A DNA stretch of 54,168 nucleotides from Candidatus Zhuqueibacterota bacterium (GCA_016928775.1 JAFGKD010000079.1:1-54168), one strand, 5' to 3'. Shown: positions 25,078 through 34,721, counted from the first letter of the stretch. Notes: generated from the letters alone by a model not told the origin. Program-made: numbers and translations.

Positions 25078-28000
25078 TTAAATATCTGCACCGAGTGACC
25101 AAAGGACGTGCATATCTTTATCTGTTCGATAAAAGTCCGTTTTCCAGGCAAAATCCACTCGCATGAGAAAGATTCCCAGATTTATGCGAAGGCCAAAACC
25201 CATTGTTGCCAATAAATGTTGCGAGCGAATAAAACCATTCGGTGCCTTGTTGAACAGAGTCACGGTATTTTCATCGGTTGTCGGAGATTTAGAATAGAGC
25301 TTTACCGTTTGATCGCGATCCCACGCGACACCCAGGTCCATGAATGTTGCGCCGCCAATGTTTGCTAAAAGTATTGGCAGCGGGAATCCCGCCTGCAAAT
25401 AACGCACAAAAGGAAAGCGGAACTCGAAATTTCCCAAAAAGAATCGATTCCCCTCATCCGCATAGTAGCCAAGTCCTCGTAATGGCATTTCAAAGGATGA
25501 AAAGTATATTTCTTCAATACGATCGATTCGTAAACCACCGTTATAGCGATAATTGATCCAGTTTGATGTGCCACCTAAAAAGAACTTTTGCGGGTGCTTG
25601 CCAAAACTGGCGCCACCGGCAAAGCGAATACCGATAATATAATCTCTGCCAAAAAGAAAGTATTTTCTCCAATCGCCGCGGGCGGTTGTAAATTCAATAC
25701 CGTAATCTCCTAATTGTGGACTTGCCGTGAGACCGACGCCCCATCGCGTGCCAGTCATTGGCCCGGTATATCCCCACACCGTGGTATCTTTGGTATAAGT
25801 TAAATTACCTAATGCAAAGTAACGATTGCGTGGTGGCAAGATACCCGCATTGATTGCCCCGTCGACCAGTTCATCCGGTAAATCCATGTATGTCCTGTTG
25901 ATGCCCATAAGCGACAGGCCGGCGCTGATTCGTTTATAGCGATCAAACGGATTGCTGGCCAAAAGACTGAGACCATAGTTTCTATCTCTTACCCAGCCAA
26001 AGTTGCCTGAATAGAAAAAGTAGGCATTGTGATACGCCCCCGCCCCCATATCAAGACGATGCTTGAGATAGTAGTATGTGACCGCATAATCGGCGTTTTT
26101 AAAATCACCGTACAGATTGAGGGCGAGATTGATCCGATGATCACCGAGCACATCCGACAACATGATATTCGTGTAGCCCTGGGTGCCAAAGAACTGGTCA
26201 TATCCCACGGCACCATAAACGAGATCAGGTGAGAATTCTATCTGATAATCGTAGATTTTAAAATCACCGGTTGGCAGAGAATAATCAGCGGAATCCAAAA
26301 ATACGGTTCGCTCTTCAAAATCGATTTCGCCATCAGCGAAGGCTTCGTCAAAGACAAAAGTGCTGTACTTGTTCGTCTCATCCGTCTTCGCAGCGCCGGA
26401 TTGGGGGAATGTGATATCTGTCCCGGTAAATGATGGCTGCGTTTCCTCTGATTCTTTCAAGCTTTTAACAAAAGCGGTTTCCTCCACTACAATGTCACCG
26501 TTCTGAATATCCAATGGATTTTTTAGCATATAAATATCATAGCCAGCATAATAAAATGAGGTGAACGCCAATCGGTTGGCGCTGCCGCCCCATGTTGGCA
26601 AAAAGGCACCGGTGATGACATTGGTGATTGGCCACTCTTCTTCAGTCTCCAGACTCTTGAGATAAATGTTTGAAACACCGCTACGATCACTTTGAAAGGC
26701 GATATAGTCACCGGCCGGTGAATAAATGGGGGAGCGATCAATATAATCGGTATCGACCAGTTTACGCAAGCCGCTGCCATTTACATTGATCTCAAAAATG
26801 TCATAGTCTTTCATGTCCAGTTGTTCGGGCTGAAAATTGGTCGGTGTCTCGTAAAGATAATTGTTGCGATCGCTCGCAAAAACCAGCTTTGCACCATCAG
26901 GAGACCAGGATGGCTCAACATTGCTAAAGGGATCGTCAGTGACTTTGCGCAAAGCCTCTGCTTCCAGGTTATAGATGTATATATCAGCTTGCCCGTGAAA
27001 AACGCCCATAAAAGCGATCTCATCGCCGCGAGGACTCCAGGATGAATTGTAAATACTTTCCAGGCCAAGCTCTATGCTCTTGATAATTTTTTCTTCTTTT
27101 ATATCCACAATATGCAACTGATCTTCTGCGCCAGCTTTGGCGGAGAAGACCAGGTATTTGTCATCCGGACTCCAGTCGATGCCTCGACCACGCAGCCAAT
27201 GCAACTCTTCCAGATTACCGGCGCGCTGGCCGCGAACGACCTTTTTAATGATATCACCATCGATAGAACTGGCAATGTAAATATCAAAATAATTATCCTT
27301 GTCGGATAAAAAGGCGATTTTGTCACCTTTTTTGCTCATAGCTGGACCGGTATTAACAAAATTGCGCCACTTTCGGTGCTCCGTAATGGGCTTGGCGATT
27401 TCGTCAGGTTCTTTGCGGTCGGCGATATCCGGCCAATATTTTCGCTTCAGATAAAGCTGCCATCTCTTGGTCAATTCTTCCAGATCGAAGCCAATGGCCT
27501 GTTTGAAGCCGCGCGTCACATTCTTGTTCATTTTCATCTTGTTGAGAAGCTCACCCACCTTCTCATCACCATAGGTTTCCGAAATATAGCGCAGCACTGA
27601 CTGCCCGCCCTTGTAAGCCAAAAATCCATACAGGTAAGGAATCTCGGGAACATAGCCATTCACCGTTGCGTCGCGCATGAACATATCGCTTTCAATATCC
27701 CAGCCGCGACTTTGATGCTCGGCAAGTCCTTCAATAAACCAGAGAGGCAACTGGAACTGAGTGAGGCCACTGATAATTGATTGCGAGCCTGCGCCGTAAA
27801 CCATCTGCAACATCACCGCATGCGTCAATTCATGATGAATAACATGCCGGAATTTTTCCCACTCGCCCTCGTACGGAATGACAACCCGATTTTTAAAAAA
27901 CTCGGTAAAGCCACCCACCGACTCTTCCGGCGGACTCAGATCAACATTTGTCTGGCCAAAATCATTGTGGCTATTATAAACCAATATTTTTATGCGATCA

Positions 28001-28242
28001 ACCAGGTCATATTTCATGTCTTTGCGCAATTGCTGATAACTTTCCTCGGCAACGCGCGCAGTGAAGGCAGCAATTCCTTCACCGCCATCCGTAAAATATA
28101 TATCAAAATGTTCCGATTGTAAATATTGCCAGGTAAAGGCTTTATGTTGCACTTTGTTCTTGCCGAAATATTGGGCCTGGAGCGTGCCGCCGAGAAAGCA
28201 TACAAGCAAGGTGCTTATTAAAATGCGTTTTATCGATTTCAT
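25078..28242 (-). CDS. Exported peptidase MA-like / TolB-propeller / outer-membrane barrel fusion
   Basis: A 1054-residue exported protein with three parts. Residues 20-280: gluzincin peptidase of the MA-like type, with HHELTHAV as zinc motif and a downstream Glu in FIEGLAEH. Residues about 300-600: TolB/PD40 beta-propeller repeats (the DIYIAS, WSPDDKYLVFS, WSPDGAKLVFASDRN blocks). Residues about 690-1054: beta-barrel resembling the Omp85/surface-antigen C-terminus, with long aromatic strands to the end. The signal peptide is residues 1-24 (MKSIKRILIS...TLQAQ). ATG 28242 follows AAGGAG; an in-frame start 9 codons earlier is less likely. Likely an outer-membrane protein with a periplasmic protease/propeller. 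The GWxTD gene follows. Confidence 0.85.
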   Translation of the reverse strand: MKSIKRILISTLLVCFLGGTLQAQYFGKNKVQHKAFTWQYLQSEHFDIYFTDGGEGIAAFTARVAEESYQQLRKDMKYDLVDRIKILVYNSHNDFGQTNVDLSPPEESVGGFTEFFKNRVVIPYEGEWEKFRHVIHHELTHAVMLQMVYGAGSQSIISGLTQFQLPLWFIEGLAEHQSRGWDIESDMFMRDATVNGYVPEIPYLYGFLAYKGGQSVLRYISETYGDEKVGELLNKMKMNKNVTRGFKQAIGFDLEELTKRWQLYLKRKYWPDIADRKEPDEIAKPITEHRKWRNFVNTGPAMSKKGDKIAFLSDKDNYFDIYIASSIDGDIIKKVVRGQRAGNLEELHWLRGRGIDWSPDDKYLVFSAKAGAEDQLHIVDIKEEKIIKSIELGLESIYNSSWSPRGDEIAFMGVFHGQADIYIYNLEAEALRKVTDDPFSNVEPSWSPDGAKLVFASDRNNYLYETPTNFQPEQLDMKDYDIFEINVNGSGLRKLVDTDYIDRSPIYSPAGDYIAFQSDRSGVSNIYLKSLETEEEWPITNVITGAFLPTWGGSANRLAFTSFYYAGYDIYMLKNPLDIQNGDIVVEETAFVKSLKESEETQPSFTGTDITFPQSGAAKTDETNKYSTFVFDEAFADGEIDFEERTVFLDSADYSLPTGDFKIYDYQIEFSPDLVYGAVGYDQFFGTQGYTNIMLSDVLGDHRINLALNLYGDFKNADYAVTYYYLKHRLDMGAGAYHNAYFFYSGNFGWVRDRNYGLSLLASNPFDRYKRISAGLSLMGINRTYMDLPDELVDGAINAGILPPRNRYFALGNLTYTKDTTVWGYTGPMTGTRWGVGLTASPQLGDYGIEFTTARGDWRKYFLFGRDYIIGIRFAGGASFGKHPQKFFLGGTSNWINYRYNGGLRIDRIEEIYFSSFEMPLRGLGYYADEGNRFFLGNFEFRFPFVRYLQAGFPLPILLANIGGATFMDLGVAWDRDQTVKLYSKSPTTDENTVTLFNKAPNGFIRSQHLLATMGFGLRINLGIFLMRVDFAWKTDFYRTDKDMHVLWSLGADI

Positions 28243-28472
28243 TGGAACTCTCCTTGCGGCTTGACGCAAAATATATAAATCAGTTTTTTTTGCATATTTT
28301 AATATTCCAATTAATTACCCTAAAATCAAGATTTTCTTTTATTTTGACCAACCTCTTATTAGATGTTCAAAAGGTCGTTTTTATTTACACGTGACTCTAT
28401 TTTCTAACATCAGTATCTATAACGCAATTCCAATTACAAGGTTCCGGCGCATGGAGGTGCCGACATATTTCA

Positions 28473-28501
28473 TTGTATTTTTAGCGGATAAAATCTATAT
28501 T
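28473..28501 (+). promoter_or_regulatory. Promoter of the 28.5-kb membrane protein gene
   Basis: TTGTAT (28473-28478) and TATATT (28496-28501) at exactly 17 bp. Transcription would begin near 28508, which rules out the GTG at 28507 as start and supports TTG 28531, placed 8 bp after GGAGG (28518-28522). Confidence 0.7.
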
Positions 28502-28530
28502 TATTCGTGAAGATTCTGGAGGAAAAACGT

Positions 28531-29373
28531 TTGAAAAAAATAGTGACCAGCGTTGTATTATGGATTGCTGCTTTTATTTTGACATTTTTGTCCGCCGCTT
28601 ATCAGAGACGAACTGGTCCGACCTATCCGATAGACGGGCAGCTTGATTTCAACGGCAGTACGATAAAGTACGAACTATTGCGAACACACGGTGGCGATGG
28701 TGATCAACCCGTTTTGCTCAGCGTCCCGGACACGTCGATCACGGCTGATGTTATATATCGACGCTACAAAACCGATGATGCGTGGAGACGCGTGAGCATG
28801 CGTCGGCAAAACGACACGCTCGTGGCGGCACTTCCGCATCAGCCACCGGCCGGTAAACTGGAATATCATGTCGAAATCCACAAGAATAGCCGGACAGTGT
28901 CCATTCCGGAGAAAGAAAATGCGGTCACTCGCTTCAAGGGAGCTGTTCCGGGGTGGGCGTTGCTGCCGCACGTCTTTTTTATGTTTTTTGCCATGTTTCT
29001 CTCAGCTCGTACCGGGTTGCAAGCTGTGCGCAAAGATGCACCACTCGACGGCTTGATGACAAGCACGCTGGCGTTTCTGATCCTGGGGGGATTTGTCTTT
29101 GGCCCTATCGTGCAAAAATTTGCATTTGGCGCTTTTTGGACCGGTTTTCCGTTCGGCATGGATTTAACGGATAACAAGACACTCATTGCTCTGCTTGCCT
29201 GGCTGATCGCATTTTTTATGATTCGCCGCACTCCAAAGGCGCGTCTGTGGGTCGTGGGCGCCGCCCTGGTCATGTTGATTATTTTTTTGATACCACACAG
29301 CATGCACGGTTCGGAACTGGACTATTCAACAAACACCACCGGTGAGGAGTCAATGAAACAACGCGTAAAATAA
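28531..29373 (+). CDS. Hypothetical membrane protein with extracytoplasmic beta domain
   Basis: A 280-residue protein read from TTG 28531, chosen because GGAGG (28518-28522) is 8 nt upstream and the promoter excludes the earlier GTG. One transmembrane helix (about 3-22) leads into a soluble beta-rich domain (about 30-140). Then come four hydrophobic segments (about 143-160, 180-198, 213-230, 238-256) and a polar tail. No family recognised; similar proteins occur in FCB genomes by my recollection. It stands alone before the GH3 gene. Function is not known. Confidence 0.7.
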   Translation: MKKIVTSVVLWIAAFILTFLSAAYQRRTGPTYPIDGQLDFNGSTIKYELLRTHGGDGDQPVLLSVPDTSITADVIYRRYKTDDAWRRVSMRRQNDTLVAALPHQPPAGKLEYHVEIHKNSRTVSIPEKENAVTRFKGAVPGWALLPHVFFMFFAMFLSARTGLQAVRKDAPLDGLMTSTLAFLILGGFVFGPIVQKFAFGAFWTGFPFGMDLTDNKTLIALLAWLIAFFMIRRTPKARLWVVGAALVMLIIFLIPHSMHGSELDYSTNTTGEESMKQRVK

Positions 29374-29434
29374 TAAGGTCGATTTTGCTATCGAGTGGTG
29401 GCTGAATTGTGCTTTGTACATGAGGAGGATCAAA

Positions 29435-31816
29435 ATGGGAGCAAAGTATCCAAGATTTTTTCAACAACTTGCAGTTAGCTCAGCTGGACTTTATATTTTG
29501 AATAACAGACTTTTTGCAAATGGTATTAAGCGTAGAGTTGTTCATGCAGCAATTATTGTCCTTCTTTTAACAGGATACGCCCCCAAAACGATGTGCCAGT
29601 CGGTCTTGCTTCAATACGATCAACAGATTGACGGTATTATTGAACACATGACGCTGGAAGAAAAAATAAATATGCTGCATGCAAAGCACATGTTTGTTTC
29701 AGCCGGAGTGGAACGTTTGGGAATTGCCGACATGAATTACGTTGACGGGCCATTTGGAATTCGGGAAGAAATGCAGCCGGATGGATGGGCTTCTTTGGGC
29801 TGGGAAACCGATAAAGCCACTTTTTTTCCAACCGGTTCGGCTTTGGCTGCCACCTGGAGTCCTGAGCTTGCGTATGCCTGTGGAACAGGAATCGCCAGAG
29901 AAGCCCGTTTGCGAGGGAAAGATATGCTGCTGGGACCGGCCATCAATATTCAACGCATTCCAACCGGTGGACGTACTTATGAGTATTTGAGCGAAGATCC
30001 GTTTCTAAGCTCCAGGTTATCGGTTGGATATACCAAAGGAGTTCAGGATAATGGAGTTGCGGTTTGTTTGAAACATTATGCCCTGAACAATCAGGAAAAC
30101 AATCGTGGAACTGTAAATGTGATTGTTGGTGAACGGGCCATGCGTGAAATTTACCTTCCGCCGTTCAAAGCAGCAGTTGTAGAAGCAGATGCTTATGGTG
30201 TAATGGCTGCTTACAACAAAGTAAACGGCTGGTGGTGCGCTGAAAATGATATGCTTCTGAATAAAATACTTCGTGATGAATGGGGCTTTAAAGGTATGGT
30301 GATTTCCGACTGGAATGGTACACACAGCACAGTAGAGGCAGTGACCCATGGGCTGAATGTCGAAATGCCAACAAAAAGATATTTTGGAAAAGCTTTGCTC
30401 GACTCGGTCAAGGCAGGATTGGTATCGGAAGATATTATCAATCGGCGGGTTCGTGAAATCCTTCGAGTCAGAATGGCAATAAAGCCGGTTCCAAAAGAAG
30501 AGGCCAACGTGGAAATGACTTCACAACCGCCCCGGCAAAAAATAGCCTGTGATGTGGCCTGCAAATCAATCGTCTTATTGAAGAATGATGGTGTTCTTCC
30601 CTTAAATCTCAGCAAAAAACCGGTCATTGCAGTTATTGGAGCCAATGCTGTGCAAACCATGGGACTCGGTGGCATGGGAGCCGGTGTTAAAACTTTGTAT
30701 GAAATTACACCACTTGAAGGATTAAAGAACAGGATTGGCGATAAAGCCGAAATAATTTATGCAAAAGGGTACGAACCTGTTGTTTTTTCTTTTGCCGATA
30801 TGTTCAGAAGAAAATCACCGGAAGAACTTGAAAAACAAGCTCAAGAGAAAAAGATACTTGCTCAGAAACTGACAAAAGAGGCAGTTGAAGCGGCATCGAA
30901 GGCTGATATTATCCTTTTTATCGGTGGTAACAACCGTGCAGTTGAAACCGAAGGCCGCGACAGGAATGACATCAAACTACCTTCAGGACAGGATGAGTTG
31001 ATTCAGGACATTGCGCGAGTAAATGCTAATATTGTCACCGTGCTCACAAGTGGCGCACCCAACGATCTCAACATCGTCGAGCCGCTCTCAAAAGCACTGG
31101 TCATTTCGTGGTTCAATGGCAGCGAAGGTGGACATGCGCTGGCTGATGTGCTGGCAGGGAATATTTCTCCAAGCGGACGATTGCCATTTACACTTCCGGT
31201 AAAACTGCAAGATTCACCGGCATATGCGTTGGCTAACTATCCGCAAGGAAGAAAAAACTCTGATATCTTTGCCAACCTGGTTGCGGAAACCGAATCTGCA
31301 GAAAAATCAAAAGAAAATACCACGGATGAAGAGATGATAAATGATCCCAATACCGCACTCTATTCCGAAGAATCATTGGTGGGCTATCGTTGGTTCGACA
31401 CGAAAAATATACCGGTGATGTACCCTTTTGGTCACGGCCTTACCTATACTACTTTCAAGTACGCACGTCTCAAAACTGACAAAAAAAAGTACGGTAAAGA
31501 CGATGTGATCATTGTTTCTATCAAGTTGAAAAATACCGGCTCAGTGGCAGCCGATGAAGTCGTTCAGGCTTATGTACATCGAATCAATCCGTCGGTCGAA
31601 TGGCCGTATAAAGAGCTCAAGGCATTCTCTCGTGTGTCGCTTGATCCGGGCGAGAGCAAATTGGTAACGATGAAAATTCCGGTAGTAAATCTTCAGTATT
31701 GGAATCAGGTTGTTCATGCCTGGGAAAATGATCTGTGCAACATTGAATTGCTGGTTGGCGCTTCTGCCGGCGACATCAAACTGAAAAAGAAAATCGCACT
31801 ATGTGATCAACTTTAA
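29435..31816 (+). CDS. Exported GH3 beta-glucosidase-like enzyme
   Basis: Hydrolyses beta-linked glycosides, probably beta-glucosides, outside the cytoplasm. 793 residues from ATG 29435, fixed by GGAGG six bases before. An unusually long polar N-region (about 35 residues) precedes the hydrophobic signal core (VVHAAIIVLLLTGY). The (beta/alpha)8 domain has DGPFGIR, KHYALNNQE, and the nucleophile Asp in GMVISDWNGTHST. The second domain has the glutamate-rich GGNNRAVETEGRDR loop, and the C-terminus is a fibronectin-III-like module (about 700-790). Sequence style is very Bacteroidetes-like and codon use is more AT-biased than in the neighbours, hinting at transfer. A pseudogene and terminator follow. 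Confidence 0.92.
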   Translation: MGAKYPRFFQQLAVSSAGLYILNNRLFANGIKRRVVHAAIIVLLLTGYAPKTMCQSVLLQYDQQIDGIIEHMTLEEKINMLHAKHMFVSAGVERLGIADMNYVDGPFGIREEMQPDGWASLGWETDKATFFPTGSALAATWSPELAYACGTGIAREARLRGKDMLLGPAINIQRIPTGGRTYEYLSEDPFLSSRLSVGYTKGVQDNGVAVCLKHYALNNQENNRGTVNVIVGERAMREIYLPPFKAAVVEADAYGVMAAYNKVNGWWCAENDMLLNKILRDEWGFKGMVISDWNGTHSTVEAVTHGLNVEMPTKRYFGKALLDSVKAGLVSEDIINRRVREILRVRMAIKPVPKEEANVEMTSQPPRQKIACDVACKSIVLLKNDGVLPLNLSKKPVIAVIGANAVQTMGLGGMGAGVKTLYEITPLEGLKNRIGDKAEIIYAKGYEPVVFSFADMFRRKSPEELEKQAQEKKILAQKLTKEAVEAASKADIILFIGGNNRAVETEGRDRNDIKLPSGQDELIQDIARVNANIVTVLTSGAPNDLNIVEPLSKALVISWFNGSEGGHALADVLAGNISPSGRLPFTLPVKLQDSPAYALANYPQGRKNSDIFANLVAETESAEKSKENTTDEEMINDPNTALYSEESLVGYRWFDTKNIPVMYPFGHGLTYTTFKYARLKTDKKKYGKDDVIIVSIKLKNTGSVAADEVVQAYVHRINPSVEWPYKELKAFSRVSLDPGESKLVTMKIPVVNLQYWNQVVHAWENDLCNIELLVGASAGDIKLKKKIALCDQL

Positions 31817-31853
31817 TAAAATGTTGTAGTAGAGAAAATTTCATGAGTCAAGT

Positions 31854-32015
31854 GTGACCGGCACAACTATTTCCCATTACAAAATCCATGAAAAACTTGG
31901 AGAGGGAAGCCATACATATACCTGGAGCGCCGAGAATTAACCGAGCGGTCTCTATTTCTATCAATTGCGAGGGGAGCAGTTTTCGCAAACGCGCAAAATG
32001 CTGTTGGTGCGATAG
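31854..32015 (+). pseudogene. Chimeric remnant: Ser/Thr kinase N-terminus joined to a T9SS sorting tail
   Basis: One frame from GTG 31854 reads VTGTTISHYKIHEKLGEGS, the start of Hanks-type kinases up to the Gly-rich loop. It then continues in frame as SHTYTWSAEN, a TAA stop (31938-31940), PSGLYFYQLRG, and RKMLLVR before TAG (32013-32015). The second part is the end of a Por/T9SS sorting domain (compare WDA-NLPSGLYFYRL); the in-frame stop stands where Leu is expected. No kinase catalytic loop and no NPFN motif are present, so the middle of both genes is gone. I read this as a fusion of two degraded genes. The rest of the 339-bp gap 31817-32155 holds the terminator. Confidence 0.65.
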
Positions 32016-32058
32016 TTTTATCTTTTCGAAACGGATTGGATTCGAGGCTCAATGAAAT

Positions 32059-32090
32059 AAATCGTTGCGTCTGAATGACGCAACGATTTT
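32059..32090 (+). terminator. Bidirectional terminator hairpin
   Basis: A perfect 13-bp stem (32059-32071 with 32077-32089), AAATCGTTGCGTC and its complement, around a 5-nt TGAAT loop. It is flanked by A-rich sequence on the left and T-rich on the right, so it can stop transcription from the GH3/pseudogene side and from the OPT gene. Confidence 0.85.
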
Positions 32091-32155
32091 CGCAGTTTTC
32101 AGGTGCGCTTTCCCCAACTCACTCCCGAAATAACTCTCGACAAAAATCCGGCGCA

Positions 32156-34150
32156 CTAGTCCCTTTTTGCTCGCCTGGAATCCCAGTACATATAAATACA
32201 AATCAACAGAAAAACTCCCAAAGCCAACAATTGCCCGCCATCGGACTCGGCCCAGTCTTCGGTGATGATCGGGTGGATGAAGCCAAGTTCGTCAAATTTT
32301 ACGAATTTCAAAAATGCCGACAACACACCCATTATCGCACCACCGGCGATAAATCCTGAAGCGATCAGGGTGCCGCGTTCACGACGTTTGGCGGACAAGA
32401 CGTCGTCTTTGGTGCTTCTCGCCACCAGGTGTGCGATGATGCCACCGGCAAGAATCGGCGTATTGAGCTCAAGCGGGATATACATGCCAAGGGCAAAAGC
32501 CAGCGGGGGAATGCCGATCATCTCCAGAATCAACGCAAAGACACCACCAATGACATAGAGCATCCAGGGTGCCGGCTGGTTGGACATGAGCGGCTTGATC
32601 ACGGCAGCCATGGCATTGGCCTGCGGCGCAACAAGAGCGTCTTCACCAACAAAACCATATGTTTCGTTGAGCATCATAATGACCAGTCCAACCGCCGCCG
32701 CCGCCACGAGCGTGCCTAAAAATTTGTATTGCTGCTGCTTGACCGGTGTTGTACCGAGCCAGTAACCGATCTTTAAATCCGTGATAAATCCTCCGGCCAT
32801 GGATAATGCGGTACAGACAACCCCGCCAATAATCAGGGCCGAGACCATGCCGGTGGTGCCGGACAGTCCGACTCTGGTGAGGATGATGGAGGATAAAATC
32901 AATGTCATCAAGGTCATTCCGGACACCGGATTTGTCCCAACAATGGCAATGGCGCGCGCTGCAACAGTGGTGAAAAGAAACGCGATGATCATCACAATAA
33001 GAATACCAACAATGGCGTGCAGGAGATTATGAACAACACCGAGCCAGAAAAAAACAAAGATCAAGACAGCCAGCACCGCGACGAGACCGCCAACAAGTCC
33101 CATGGGTAAATCACGATCCGTCCGCAACACTTCTCCTTCTTGCTTCAATCCCTGGCCGCCAATGATTTCCACCCAGGCCAACTTCATGGCGCCGCCGATG
33201 ATTTTGGACGATTTTAAAATGCCGATGATGCCGGCAATCGCAATGCCGCCGATGCCGATATGCCTGACATAGTTGCCGAAAATATCTTCAGCGCTCATGC
33301 CCGAAATGAGCGTCTCCGCGGTACTGCCGATGATGATCGTCAGATCTTGACCAAAGTAGTCGACCAAGGGGACAAACACAAACCAAGAGACAAAAGAACC
33401 GGCGGCAATGATCGCGGCATATCTGAGCCCGACTATATAGCCGAGTCCCATCACTGCAGCGCCGACATTGAGACTGAACAGCATTTTAGCATCTTCGGCA
33501 ATACCTTTCAGAAATGGTATAGCTCGCGATGTAAAGACTTCACCCCACCAGTGAAACGTTCCGATGATAAAATCGTAAATACCGCCAATAGCCATGGCTT
33601 TGAGGAGGATCTTGGCCTGTTCGCCACCGGCTTCACCAGCGACAAGCACTTCAGTGGTCGCCGTTGCTTCCGGAAAGGGAAACTGGCCGTGCATCTCTTT
33701 GACAAAATAGCGGCGGAACGGAATGAGAAAAAGCACTCCCAAAAAGCCCCCAAAGAGCGAAGCCAGGAAAATCTGGAAGAACCTGGCGTCCAGCTCCAGG
33801 ATGTAAATGGCGGGAATGGTAAAAATCGCGCCGGCAACGACCACGCCCGATGCCGCGCCAATAGACTGGATCATGACATTTTCGGACAGGGCATTTTTTC
33901 GTCCGGTAAAGACGGACAAGCCAACGGCTAAAATGGCAATAGGAATGGCCGCTTCAAAGACCTGGCCGATCTTTAATCCAAGATAAGCAGCAGCCATGGA
34001 AAAAATAGCTGAAAATAATAAACCCCACAACAGCGACCAGGGTGTGATTTCCGGCAATGGTTTGTTTGCCGGAACGACAGGAATATATTCTTCACCTTTT
34101 TTGAGCGGTCGATAGGCGTTCTCGGGCAGCGACGTCTTTGTCGGTTCCAT
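32156..34150 (-). CDS. OPT-family oligopeptide transporter
   Basis: A 664-residue inner-membrane transporter of the OPT/YSL superfamily, which imports oligopeptides or metal chelates by proton symport. About 14-16 hydrophobic segments can be seen. The N-terminal part has WSLLWGLLFSAIFSMAAAYLGLKIGQVFEAAIPIAIL, shortened here to the hallmark AAYLGLKIGQVFEA. Later come an FPEATATTEVLVAGE segment and a C-terminal GMYIPLEL-N-PILAGG stretch typical of bacterial OPT proteins. It has no signal peptide. A promoter with TATATT -10 box lies 45 bp upstream. It is single-gene, facing the GH3 gene through the terminator at 32059. Confidence 0.92.
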   Translation of the reverse strand: MEPTKTSLPENAYRPLKKGEEYIPVVPANKPLPEITPWSLLWGLLFSAIFSMAAAYLGLKIGQVFEAAIPIAILAVGLSVFTGRKNALSENVMIQSIGAASGVVVAGAIFTIPAIYILELDARFFQIFLASLFGGFLGVLFLIPFRRYFVKEMHGQFPFPEATATTEVLVAGEAGGEQAKILLKAMAIGGIYDFIIGTFHWWGEVFTSRAIPFLKGIAEDAKMLFSLNVGAAVMGLGYIVGLRYAAIIAAGSFVSWFVFVPLVDYFGQDLTIIIGSTAETLISGMSAEDIFGNYVRHIGIGGIAIAGIIGILKSSKIIGGAMKLAWVEIIGGQGLKQEGEVLRTDRDLPMGLVGGLVAVLAVLIFVFFWLGVVHNLLHAIVGILIVMIIAFLFTTVAARAIAIVGTNPVSGMTLMTLILSSIILTRVGLSGTTGMVSALIIGGVVCTALSMAGGFITDLKIGYWLGTTPVKQQQYKFLGTLVAAAAVGLVIMMLNETYGFVGEDALVAPQANAMAAVIKPLMSNQPAPWMLYVIGGVFALILEMIGIPPLAFALGMYIPLELNTPILAGGIIAHLVARSTKDDVLSAKRRERGTLIASGFIAGGAIMGVLSAFLKFVKFDELGFIHPIITEDWAESDGGQLLALGVFLLICIYMYWDSRRAKRD

Positions 34151-34194
34151 CTGTGCTCCTTGTGCTTTGGTTCGTGATCAGTTAAATGTTCCGC

Positions 34195-34223
34195 AATATA
34201 AAACAGACAACAGCTTTTTTCAA
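34195..34223 (-). promoter_or_regulatory. Promoter of the OPT transporter gene
   Basis: On the minus strand TTGAAA (34223-34218) and TATATT (34200-34195) at 17-bp spacing. The OPT start at 34150 is 45 bp downstream, with AAGGAG before it. Confidence 0.7.
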
Positions 34224-34292
34224 CTATTTTATTGCACATTACAAGACGGAAGAATGCAATATTATACGAAAATTTACTGACAAAAGGGAGAG

Positions 34293-34664
34293 ATGATGAG
34301 TATCCTCGGTAATTTAATCTGGATTCTTTTTGGTGGCTTTTTAATTGCCCTCGAATATATGTTTGCTGGTGTTCTATTATGCCTCACGATCATTGGCATT
34401 CCGTTCGGATTTCAGAGCATAAAGCTGGGTGTACTGGCTCTGGTACCATTTGGCCGTGAGGTGGTTGACCACCCCACCGGCTCGGGATTTTTGCGTACCC
34501 TCTTTAACGTCATCTGGTTTTTCATTGGCGGTATCTGGATTTGCCTGACGCATCTTTTTTTAGCAGTCCTGTTAGCGATCACCATTATCGGTATTCCATT
34601 CGCCAAACAACACGCCAAATTAGCCACATTGGCACTGACGCCGTTTGGCAAAGACATTCGCTGA
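34293..34664 (+). CDS. yccF: YccF-domain inner-membrane protein
   Basis: A 123-residue protein with two copies of the YccF (DUF307) motif. Each copy is a hydrophobic hairpin ending in TIIGIPF followed by a Q-x3-LA-PFG-type segment (LTIIGIPFGFQSIKLG with LVPFGREV, and ITIIGIPFAKQHAKLA with LTPFGKDI). About four transmembrane segments. Role unknown. Shorter than E. coli YccF (148). ATG 34293 is followed by a second ATG; AGGGAGAG is upstream. It diverges from the OPT gene. Confidence 0.9.
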   Translation: MMSILGNLIWILFGGFLIALEYMFAGVLLCLTIIGIPFGFQSIKLGVLALVPFGREVVDHPTGSGFLRTLFNVIWFFIGGIWICLTHLFLAVLLAITIIGIPFAKQHAKLATLALTPFGKDIR

Positions 34665-34692
34665 CGCCACTTTAAAATTTTCGAAAAATAAC

Positions 34693-34721
34693 TTGACAAA
34701 CATGCTGAATTTCTCTACTTT
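34693..34721 (+). promoter_or_regulatory. Promoter of the LacI/isomerase/permease unit
   Basis: TTGACA (34693-34698) and TACTTT (34716-34721) at 17-bp spacing, 85 bp before the regulator's start. The operator-like repeat at 34719 overlaps its -10 box. Confidence 0.6.

Noticed and set aside
33260..33931. 223-codon plus-strand frame
   Set aside because: Antisense to the OPT transporter; highly charged text typical of membrane-gene shadows.
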